Assembly: GCA_017654935.2 (NCBI GenBank)
Contig: CM065700.1
Span: 43,697,199 to 43,761,198, forward strand
Origin: Phymorhynchus buccinoides
Taxonomy: Eukaryota > Mollusca > Gastropoda > Neogastropoda > Raphitomidae
Direction of reading: 5' to 3'
DNA length: 64,000 nt
Shown: positions 22,831-33,000 of the stretch, piece after piece
Layout: each line of letters opens with the position of its first letter
Position numbering within the stretch: position 1 is the stretch's first letter
Notes under the pieces: model-generated
Told to the model about the DNA's origin: nothing
What the model saw: the letters and a program-made list of their open reading frames with translations, nothing else
The model's database searches: none
Program-made: the position numbers and the translations under genes

Positions 22831-22969
22831 AGCCACACGTCAGCTAAAATCGTACGACTGTACGATGCGATTTGATCACGTGATCTCGAAGCGCAAATCA
22901 CATTTGTTCTTGGAGACCATGTGATCGAATCGTATCGCACAGTCATGCGATTTTAGTGGACGTGTGGCA
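22831..22969. mobile_element. 139-bp hairpin MITE
   Basis: GCCACACGTCAGCTAAAATCG faces CGATTTTAGTGGACGTGTGGC-type sequence, and ACTGTACGATGCGATTTGAT faces its complement further in. Abuts the 22600-22825 element. No other copy seen in the window. Confidence 0.75.
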
Positions 22970-23130
22970 GGCTGTTATGCCGTCTGATCTTGTTCGTTCT
23001 GAAAGTGGGTGGTTCATATCTGATTGGGTAAGAGAATGGACATGTAACCACAATATCATAACTTAGCCAATTTTTATTTTAAAGGGAAAAAAAGAAAGAA
23101 GAAAAAACAGAAGGAAAAAAGCCTAACACA

Positions 23131-23243
23131 GCGGAGGGGAGGGGTCTTATAAGGGAGGTAATTTTTATACTTACAAAGAAGGGCAATGTCTCAGAGAAGA
23201 GGGTCTTATATGGGAGGGAGTCTTATAAGGGAGGTTCCACTGT
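23131..23243. mobile_element. partial MITE (CAGTGGAACCTCC family)
   Basis: Has the GGGCAATGTCTCAGAGAAG block and the right end GGGAGGTTCCACTG, but the left terminal repeat is missing. Confidence 0.7.
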
Positions 23244-23249
23244 ACTGTT

Positions 23250-24180
23250 GACTCACATCGTTAACATGGAGATGCATGCATAAATCTGATTGTTTGAAAA
23301 AAAAAGTCTGTTTGAATCATCACATTTGTTGAGAGAGGCTGATACCACACACAGGTCTGGGATATCATCTGCATGACTGTTGAGTCACATCATTGTTATG
23401 GAATTGCATTATAAAAGTATAATTAACCTCTTCACTGCTGCGTTGAGTCATAGATGATGTCATTGATGATGGTGTCATAGCCCTGGAATGATGTTATTTG
23501 GTTTATAGAAGTCGGGGAAAGATATACCTCTAGACCATTTTCTCAGATTGAGTCAAAACAGTTTTTGTTTTTTTAATTTTATAATATGAAAATTGATAAC
23601 TTCTCAGTTTTACTCTAGCAGTGAAGGGGTTAATATGTTTATTATCAGTTTTGCGAGAAGTTAAGCTTTTAATCACAGCCTTCGCCATTACTGGGAATCA
23701 GACCCATCTCCAGTTGTTATCGTACTTAAAAATCTACGCATTAAGTAAATCAATACTATTAAATTAGCTTTCTTTCAGTTCACATTTTTTAATATCCCCC
23801 CCCCCCCCCCCCCTCCCCTCCCTACCCCTGTTTCATTTTCATATTTTTTTTATTGAATATTCTGCATTTGTGACAACCTAAGGAATTTGTAAACACATTG
23901 TCATCTGATTGAAATCCCCTCATTCTAGCTCCTTTCAGTTTTCCACAGAGAGCTATTTGTTTCAAGTTATTTATTTTAACAGCGGCAAATATTCTTATAA
24001 TTGATTTTGGTTAGGGGTAGGAAAAGACATTACAAGTGGTATACCACCATAACACAATGTAAGCCTAATAGATAAAACACTTTAAATTGGTTTATGCTGG
24101 TGGTAGTGTTAACAAAAGGCATGGACTGAAAGGAGCTGAGAAAAGATACTGTGGTACACCCCTAACTCTTCACTGTCCTG
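23250..24180. other. intergenic, no gene seen
   Basis: Unique sequence with a poly-C run at about 23798-23812. No coding or RNA feature recognised. Confidence 0.5.
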
Positions 24181-24184
24181 TATC

Positions 24185-24404
24185 TATTGGTCACTGCAGC
24201 TAGGGTTATTAACGCCCTCGACAGCAAGAGTTAATCCCTTGTTGGTCAGTATCCAAAAGGGAATTCACTCTTGCAAAAGGCAGCCATTCAGTGGCCTCAA
24301 ATAGGGTTATTGGTGAGTTATTCCCTTGTTTGGTCAGTACTCAAGCATCTTCACCCACCCACCAAGGGTATTCTTGCAAAAGGTGGTCTTTGCAGTGGCC
24401 AATA
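24185..24404. mobile_element. ~220-bp element with TATTGG-type ends, copy 2
   Basis: About 90 percent similar by eye to 22600-22825, same orientation, with the same internal tandem segment. Confidence 0.7.
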
Positions 24405-24409
24405 TGATT

Positions 24410-25510
24410 ATCCTTCCTGTTATATTTCTTCTTGTTTTTATTTAAAGATTGGCTGTGATTTTTCAAAGCTCCCTTTCTTATTGCACAAATCCTAAAGCTT
24501 GACCGTGGAAGTAGGTGTATATGTGTAGATAATCGTTGCATTTTAATCAATACAATATACGTTTTCTCAAAATTATTATTGGACATTACATTATTTTCGT
24601 ATTTGTACAGATTGTTGAAATGTGTATATGACTGTATAACTATGTAAACCTTACAATGTAAGTGTAATCTGTTTGTGCTAGTACTCCGAGTCTCAAATAC
24701 CGGTAACCATTAATTGCGTCTGACATGCAACAAGATTGGTTGGAGATGGTAAAAAAAACTTTTTTTATTTGTATCTGTGTGTAATTTTAAAAACAACTCT
24801 AGGTAAAGTAATTATTTCCATTGTATTTACAGAATGATCAGAAAATTTAATAATATTATTGGCGTGTTGTTTTCCACACACAATTTTTTTTTTTAAATCT
24901 GTTGTGCATGTATACGATCAGAACAGTTGATTTGCATTTATGTGATAATTATCGACAGGTATGTTTGTGATGTTTTTTTAATTAACATATACTTTGCTAT
25001 AATAAATTTGTCAAGCTAATGTAAGAGTGTATCTGATTATTTCATTTTCAAAATAAATAATTTTTTTAAATACAGTAAACATTATCAGTCAAAATTGAAG
25101 GGATTGAAATTTTATTTTGAGATAAAACTGGGACCAGAAAATTATTGTAGGTCAGTTACCCAGTATTTTTGAGTTACTCGTGTTCGAGTTAGCAGGAATT
25201 CACTATATGATTTACCCGTGTTTTAGTTAGCAAGAATCCACTGTATATATCCTACTTTTTCATTGGAAAAAAACAACATATTTATAAACTCTCATTCTCA
25301 ACGATGTTATTTCACACGAAAACTAATGAAAGCATAGATTGTATGTTAACTGCCATTGCTTAGTGGCAGATAATTATTTTACGTTGAAAATTATAGCCCC
25401 TTACCACTCCTGCAACCTAGAGTGATAATTGCGTATAAATATGGTTGATGGTAATAGAGTGTAAACTGATGGTTGGGGAGCAGAACATAAATTAAACTTG
25501 TTTTTCGCTT
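24410..25510. other. intergenic, no gene seen
   Basis: Very AT-rich unique DNA. Nothing coding was recognised. Confidence 0.5.
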
Positions 25511-25520
25511 TTATATGAAG

Positions 25521-25526
<6 letters not shown>

Positions 25527-25552
<26 letters not shown>

Positions 25553-25770
25553 CACATGCATGTGTGCTTGCCAGCATTCAAAATTCAGTGGATGTTTGTG
25601 TGTGTGCGTGTGCACATGCATGTGTGCTTGCCAGCATTCAAAATTCAGTGGACGTTTGTGTGTGTGTGTGTGCACATGCATGTGTGTGTGTGTGTGTGAC
25701 ACTGTGTGTACATGCCAGCATTCAAAATTCAGTGGATATTTGTGTGTACGTGTGTGTGTGTGTGCGCACG
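25527..25770. repeat. ~60-bp minisatellite fused to (GT)n
   Basis: The unit GCACATGCATGTGTGCTTGC plus CAGCATTCAAAATTCAGTGG and a GT run is repeated three to four times (ATTCAAAATTCAGTGG near 25575, 25635 and 25718). Cys/Val open frames here are repeat artefacts. Confidence 0.9.
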
Positions 25771-26212
25771 CGCTCAAATCTGTAAATCAGATGTCGATAA
25801 ATGTAATGGGAAAAAAAATGTGTGTGCATCACTGCATGTGTATGTGTATGTGTGCGCTTGTATGTGTACGCTTGTGTGAATGCATGCACATGTACATGCT
25901 TGTATATAGACTTGTGTGAGACAGTGTGGCTATGCACACATGTGAACAGTGCGTGGCTCTAAACCTGCATAATGATATTAGCCCTTCCAGCGCTTGGTTG
26001 TCCGTTGCATCTCAACCGACAAGAGGGGAGTAACTCCTTTTTTCGAGTGCGCATGCATTGGTTCAATGGAAGAAACGGTGATATCAGCTCTAAAAGCAGA
26101 CAAACACATGGCAGGGTACTTGGCAGTGAATGTCTTTGCGTTTGGTGGGAGTGTATTCGCCCATGGCGTTAGAAGAATTAAACAGTAGATTGTACCGTGA
26201 GACCTTTACGGA

Positions 26213-26630
26213 GAAAGGTGGCAGAGTGGTTAAGACGTTCGCCCACCAAATGTAATGCGTGACTGCAGCGCGAGTGACCCGGGTTAGAATCCCGGCCTCG
26301 CCCTTTCTTTCTAGTTTGACAGGAAAATCGAACTGAACGTCGAGTCCTTCGGATGGGGGACTTAAGCTAGTCTGAACCGTGCACTTTACACACGTAAAAA
26401 TCCCACGGCAGTTGAACTTCGGTAAGAGCAGGGAGAAATCCTGCTGCCTGGTATGGCCAAATTGATAGATAGGTTTTCCAAGTGTGCCCCCCCCCCCCCC
26501 CCAAAAAAAAAAAGATTTTTTTAATTGGGTAGGCGCTGCATTTGCGGCGACACGTTCTCCAGGGGAGAGCAGCCCGAATTTCACAGAGATAAGTCTCTGT
26601 GACTAGAATATACCAAATACCAATACCAAA
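26213..26630 (+). mobile_element. tRNA-derived SINE
   Basis: The head GGTGGCAGAGTGGTTAAGAC (A-box) and GGGTTAGAATCCCGG (B-box) resembles a tRNA with a long variable arm. The body has GAGTCCTTCGGATGGG and GCACTTTACACACG, motifs of a conserved SINE central domain also present at 49090-49513. The tail is ACCAAATACCAATACC. It is an element, not a working tRNA gene, because the cloverleaf is not closed and a long body follows. Confidence 0.75.
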
Positions 26631-27289
26631 TTAAATAAACTCGGTCCAATTATTTTCTCCATACAAGAACGCTCAAAAACAGCACAAAATTGATCAGATT
26701 GGATGTATTCTCTGTCGGCGTTCATTTGACAAGACAATACAGTATCGATCGAAGTCAAGTTTATTGACATCATAAATAAATCTCCTTAACAATGTCAATC
26801 AAGAACATTTCATCAAGCAACATATTTATTTAAAACCTGTTACCTTCCTTGAGTTTTCATTTTCTTCATGGTATTATCAAAATAAATGCCTGCACCGAAA
26901 CAAAACACAAGAGAGAGAAAAATGGAGAGAGAAAAATTATACAGTCCATTTAGATATAAAGGTTTCTAACAAGCTCTGCAAACTGTTTCAATCGAAAATG
27001 AAATTGGAGCAACTTTGGGGGTAAGGGGTATATCATTTTCTTCTAAATCAAATCCAGAAGAATGCGGGGAAAACATTTTCACAAAGCAAGACAACACAAT
27101 TTCTTCAAAATAGGTAGCTTGCCAAATCTGTACACACAACGAAAAAAGAAAACAAATGGGGTGGGTGTGATGATGGGGGTAAAAACTTGGAAAAGAAATC
27201 GATTTTTCCCATAAAACAAGGGGGAAGTTTAGTGACAAATGGATTGATTATTTATCGCCAGTACGCAATGGCTTAAGGCTGTTTCAGAC

Positions 27290-27545
27290 CAATTGACATA
27301 AGCTAGAACACCAAGGCTACATCAAAATGTTGTTATGTTCTGAATGGTTGTGCGGGGATTGTCTTTAGCCGTGACAAGCTCCTCGAATAACATCATCAGT
27401 CCAAAATCCCCCGAAGTCGGAAAGTGGCTGTCCATGTGGCGGGGTAATCAAAACCGGTCACATACATCATGTTATCATTTATACCATAGTGTTCAAGTGC
27501 TTCGGCTGTTGGGATGATCCCTGGAGTCTTTAAGCCAGGGCACAA
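27290..27545 (+). repeat. dispersed repeat family R1, copy 1
   Basis: GCGGGGATTGTCTTTAGCC, GACAAGCTCCTCG, AACATCATCAGTC, then GGATGATCCCTGGAGTCTTT. The same order occurs at 51470-51815, 57600-57850 and inverted at 58680-58925. The class is unknown; no tRNA head or terminal inverted repeats were seen. Confidence 0.6.
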
Positions 27546-27884
27546 CATCACCAGTTCTTCCCCTTTACTTGCAAGATGTCTTATTTTTTTGGGGGAGGGC
27601 ATTTGTAAAATGGTAAATTTTTTCATTCAGATTATTTTCTTCAGAAAAGAACCAACAAAACTTCTGTAGCATTGATTAAACCATAGCTGTAGCAGTGAGC
27701 AAAGATCACAATAACAGATAGATGCTTACAATATACCGTTCAGGCATCAGAATACTCTGTAGTCCAATCCTCTGAAAACTACTGTAAAAGGACCATCAAA
27801 GCCCCAGACTGTAGACGGTCAACGCAGAAATCGGTTCCCGACATGATCAAAAAGGCATAATGCCGTAAGGAAACCATCTTCTTC

Positions 27885-28170
27885 TGCATTCCCAGGCCAT
27901 ATGGCCATAATGGATAAGGTACTTATGTGTCCGGTTTTCAGTTTTCACTGGTCTCCCTGCTGCGTACAGCCGACATGTTCCGATTTCGGAGGAGCTCAAA
28001 GGAGAAAAATTGTTTGGAATTTTTTTTTTTAAAGGCAGGAGATAGTAGATGACAGAAAGCAAAGGGAAAAGGCAGAGTCAAAGAGAGTGGCAGATTAGAG
28101 GAAGTTACAAGCACAGAAGTTGGGGGAACTATGTGTACGAAGGACCCCCCGGTATCCCCACGGAGGGACA
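27885..28170 (-). mobile_element. SINE-like element, (GAA)n-tailed family, minus strand
   Basis: The CTTCTTCTGC tail start, CCCAGGCCAT, CCGGTTTTCAG, GGAGGAGCTC, AGGAAGTTACAAGCACAG and GGTATCCCC blocks match 12646-13054 in reverse. Truncated at its 5' end. Confidence 0.7.
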
Positions 28171-28639
28171 CCAGAAACAAATCCTGAGTCAGAAATTCTT
28201 ATTCCTCTGAAATTTGCAAATCCTGAGAATTCTGATAACTGACGATTCCATGTACAATTGTACAGAAAATTAATAGCAAATGCACTTTATATATATCAAA
28301 GTACACACACATTCTTGTGAATCTGTTTCATTGAACCAATCTGCTTTAAAATCCTTACAGATCTTTTTAATCAATAATTATATAAAAAAATAGACTGTTG
28401 CCCATATTCTTTATAGGTCACCATAATTTGGGGGAAAGCTGTAAGCTTCTTACAGAGCTAAATAAATAAAAGCTACTCAAATATAAAATCTTTGCATATA
28501 AAAACAAGTCTAACGAATACTCCCAATATCTCAAATGGGAAGTGCCTCCTAATTTCCAATCACTTTTATATTTTCTGTTCTGTTCCAGTTTCACGTATCT
28601 TCCTGATTTAAATTTGTTTTAACAATTTAACCCTTTTAA

Positions 28640-29012
28640 CCCCAGAAAACTTTGGATTGACACAAGACATAAAAAAGCATGAAACCAAAGAACTAACATC
28701 AGTAGAACTAACATCAGGACACTTTTTCAGTAACAGAGTAACTAACTATTGGAACGCACTTCCTGCTCAAACAAAACTTGCACCTGATATATACAACAAA
28801 TTTAAAAACCTCCTGGACAAAGACCCAAACCTTAGTAAATTAAAATACCAGTATGACTATTCTACTAAAACCGTCACAGCTGTGCCAACTGAACTGAAAA
28901 ATATACCAAAACCTACCTACCTAATGAAGAAAAAAAATCCCAATCAAGAGAAAAAGAGACTTGAGAGGCCGCGAGGCCTAGTCATCCTACCTGACCTGAC
29001 CTGACCTGACCA
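28640..29012 (+). pseudogene. LINE polymerase C-terminus plus 3' UTR
   Basis: An open frame reads GHFFSNRVTNYWNALP, then NKFKNLLDKDPNLSKLKY, the C-terminal tail typical of CR1/L2/Jockey-like non-LTR polymerases. It is followed by GAGAGGCCGCGAGGCCTAG and a run of CTGAC units ending at about 29010. The reverse-transcriptase core and endonuclease are absent, so it is a 5'-truncated dead copy. The 3' end matches 7095-7198. Confidence 0.7.
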
Positions 29013-29746
29013 AAGGTTCCACTAGGAAAGAAGAAAAAACCCTCAAATGAAACAGACATATTTTCTAAATGTACGTGGCTTACTTCAACTGAGCAGTTTA
29101 AAACCCTTCCATTTGTAAGACAACCAAATCTTCTTAAAATGAGAGTGAAACGAATTTCCTTAACATGCACATTATAAAACACAGAATGAGTAAACCATAC
29201 AAACACACACACAAACTTAAAGCCAAATTATGTATTCCACACATAAACTTTCAACTCGCTCACACACTCCCTGTATAATGTTTTCAGTAACTCTCTTTCA
29301 CACATGCACACTCTTTCATTCTCTCCTCCTCCCCTTCTCTCTCTCTTTACAGAAGATTGTGGCATAGGCCTAAATATTACCCATGTGCCATTTAAATCAA
29401 TCATTGTACCTTTTCCCGCCTCCAAGCCCTCTCCCCATCACCTTCTTCCTGTATTAGTCTGTACATTGATGATGTATATAGTGCTGTGTTATGTTATTTC
29501 TGGATATTTACTTTTCTTGAATGCTTTGTATTATTATTATTATTCGTCACGCAAGCGCTTCATTTTTTTGTATATATTTTGTTGTTAACCTTTGTTTAGC
29601 CTCAGGGCTGAGTGTAAAAAAGCAAATTGTATGCTTATCTTATAACCCTGATTAAACAAAACTTCGTTCGTTCGTTCTCTCCCGCCCTCTCTTACACAAT
29701 CACTCACTGAGTCATTCACTCGCTCATCCTCCTATCCACTCCTCGC
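29013..29746. other. ESS2 downstream region
   Basis: AT-rich DNA downstream of the minus-strand ESS2 stop. TTATTATTATTATTC near 29530 and TTCGTTCGTTC near 29665 are short repeats. TTTATT on the plus strand was not found close enough to name a poly-A signal with confidence. Confidence 0.4.
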
Positions 29747-30089
29747 TCAGAAAAAATCCGAAGCATTCTGCCTCTGCAGAGGCAGCTGCAGCAAGTTATC
29801 GGTGAGCGAAGGCCGCGGCGACTTCGCCTTCGCCCGGGGGGACCGTCTGACCGGGGAGGGCCCGGTGCTGCTGCTGCTACACCTCGAACGCGTGGACCCA
29901 GGGGAAGGGGTGGACAGGTGGTCGGGCGTTCTGTCCCCGGGGGTCCGGCGGGACGGGGAGGGGGTGTTGTAGCTGGCCCGGAGCGCGTTGTCGGTGTGGG
30001 TTCGAACCCCCAGTCGCTTGCTGGCTAGCCGCTGGGCCGCGGGGGACATGGAGTTGAGGCGCTCCATGGGGCTCATGCCAGGGGACGGT
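29747..30089 (-). CDS. ESS2: ESS2 terminal exon
   Basis: The acceptor is GTTTCCAG|ACC. Encodes PSPGMSPMERLNSMSPAAQR through the ASDFF C-terminus and TGA at 29747-29749. Pro/Ser/Thr-rich tail, strongly GC-rich. Confidence 0.93.
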
Positions 30090-33000
30090 CTGGAAACACA
30101 GCAAGAAAGACATTCCTTGAGTTGAAATAGTTTTAATAAATACAAAAAATCTTAGTACCTATCCGCATGCAAAATTTGAGAGTCCTAGGTCCCTCCGTTC
30201 AATTGTAATCGTGCCAGGTGCTCAGCAACATTTTCAGCTCCAGTGACCTTTAACCTTCATTTTTTAACTTGGCTTCGATATCTTTAGTACCTATCCGCAT
30301 GCAAACTTTGAGTGTCCTAGGTCCCTCCGTTATCGTGCCAGGTGTTCGGCAGCATTTTCGGCTCCAGTGACCTTGACCTTTGACCATTTTCGAACTTGGC
30401 CTAGATATTCTTAGTACCAATCCGCATCCTAGGTCCCTCTGTTCAAACGTTATCGTGTTAACATAGTCAGATAGTCACATAGTCGGGAACAGAATCCACC
30501 GAAAACATTACCCGCTTCGCTATCTTTGTTCGCGACTGGAAATAAAATAAGCCCCAGAATCTAATAAACTAAAACCGAAAGGCGAAAACAAAAAACCACT
30601 AAGTTTCACACAAAGCAAGACGAAATGCAATGACAAAAAAATCCCATTTCATACGACTTACGAAGCAAATCGGCGTGTGACTTGTTTGAGGGCAGCCTCT
30701 TTCTTGGCGCGGTGAGCCTTGCTGGCCTTCTCTGCTAAAGCGTGGGCGAGCTTGTCTCTCTTGGGGAGATCAGGTATCTGAAAGATGACATCAAAGTACA
30801 GTGGAACCTCCCTTATAAGACCTCCCATTACAAGACTCCCTCCCACATAAGACCTACCATATTTTTCGGACTATAAGGCGATACTTTTTTCAAAGACTGA
30901 GACCCCTGCGCCTTATCATGTGACTGATGAAATAGTAACAAAATATAGTAACAAAATCTGAAATTTGGGTAAAATTTGGGGGGTGCGCCTTATACAAAGG
31001 TGCGCCTTATAGTCCGAAAAATACGGTACTTCTCTGAGACATTGCCCTTCTTTGTAAGTATTAAGATTACCTCCCTTATAAGACCTCATTTTGGATGATT
31101 TTTTGAAGGTCTTATAAGGGAGGTTCCACTGTAACAGGCTTGTTATCATTAATTGGGAAAGAAAGAAATCAGATGTTTATGTTTCATGGTTTCAACGCGA
31201 CTCAACTAAACCTTTATTATATGACTAAAAGATCAATTATATGTGGCAACGTCCGCGATTCCAACAATTAAAACAAACATCACATATGACAATATTGTCA
31301 CGATGGCTTAGAGTCAAAACGGACCACTTTTAAAGCAAAGGAAAAAGGCAGAGTCAAAGAGAGTGGCAGATAAGAAGAAGCTACAAGCACAGAAAGTGGG
31401 GGGAACTATTTTTACGAAAGACCCCCCCCCCCCCCCCCCACCCCCCCGGGGAGATTTTTTGCAGTTACAAAACCACGACCGTTGCTCACCTTGAAAACAG
31501 GACCAGGGGATTGCATGGGCAGCGTCTCCGTCCCTTCCAACCTGAGCGGGGTGCCCTCGATCTCGCCCCAGGTCATCAGGGGGGACTCCTCCACCCCGGG
31601 AGCCGGCGAGGGGGTGCCCAGCACCTTGAACCCGTTCACCTGCGGCGTCTGGCCGGCCAGAAGCTCGCGGCCGTCGTGGCCGATCTTCCCCTGGTTCACC
31701 ATGGCCTTGTGGGCCGCGGCCTTGTTCAGGAGCTCCTTGCCGCCGGCTGCGCCGAAGGGGTTCTGGGCGAAGCGCGTGTTTTCGTGGACGACCTGCCGGG
31801 CTTTGCGCTTCTTCATTTCGATGAGTTCGTTGGCAGAGTACTCCACCCCTGTTTTAGGGGACAGACAGACGATTGGTCAGTCGAAGGATTAATGAATAAA
31901 TCGGAGAGGTCAATCAGTCAGTCGGTCAGTCAATTCAATTCAATTCAAATAACTTTATTAATCCCTGAGGAAATTAAGACGCACAGTCGTTGGCTTCATA
32001 AACTATATCATTATCAATAAAGAAATTGAACAAAGGTTGAATACTCTCTTTCTAATTAACTCCCCTCCATCAAAGTTGATTACAATACCAATCACCTAGC
32101 AGTGCGTGGGTCAGAACCAAAGTGAGACAAACAAAGCATCATTCTCATATCAATAAACATGTACATTATGAATACATCCGATGGCACGGAAAGAGTACAA
32201 AACATTATACAAGTAACAACATCTAGCAATTGAAAAGGGAAAGAGGTAAATTACTGCAAGTATAAAACATAAACGCCTTCACACACGCTCTACTGTCTTC
32301 ACACCCGCACCTACCGCCACCCCGACCCCCCCACCCCTCCAGGGGAAAAAAAAAAATCAAACCAGTCAATCAGTTGGCCAATCAAATCAGTCAATTGATC
32401 AGTCAGTCAATCATTTGGCCACTAAAATCGTCAATCAAATCAGTCAGTTGGCCTATAAAATCTGTCAATCGATCGGTCAGTTAGGGGTAATCATTTGGCC
32501 AATATTAAGTCATTTGGCCAATCAAATCAATCCGTTGGTAATCACATCAGTCAATCGATCAGTCAGTCGTTCAATCAAATCAATCAGTTGGCCAATCAAA
32601 TCCGTCAATTGATCAGTCAGTCAGTTGGCCAATCAAATCCGTCAATTGATCAGTCAGTCATTTGGCCAATCAAATCAATCCGTTGGTAATCAAATCAGTC
32701 AATAAATCAATCAGTCAATCAGTTGTTCAATTAAATCAATCAGTTGGCCAATCAAATCCGTCAATTGATCAGTCAGTCATTTGGCCAATCAAATCAATCC
32801 GTTGGTAATCAAATCAGTCAATAAATCAATCAGTCAATCAGTTGTTCAATTAAATCAATCAGTTGGCCAATCAAATCCGTCAATTGATCAGTCAGTCAGT
32901 TGGCCAATCAAATCCGTCAATTGATCAGTCAGTCATTTGGCCAATCAAATCAATCCGTTGGTAATCAAATCAGTCAATAAATCAATCAGTCAATCAGTTG

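Noticed and set aside
26213..26300. Functional tRNA gene
   Set aside because: A and B boxes are present but the acceptor stem does not close and a conserved SINE body follows.
27396..27626. 76-codon minus-strand frame
   Set aside because: It lies within dispersed repeat R1 and is not kept open in the other copies.
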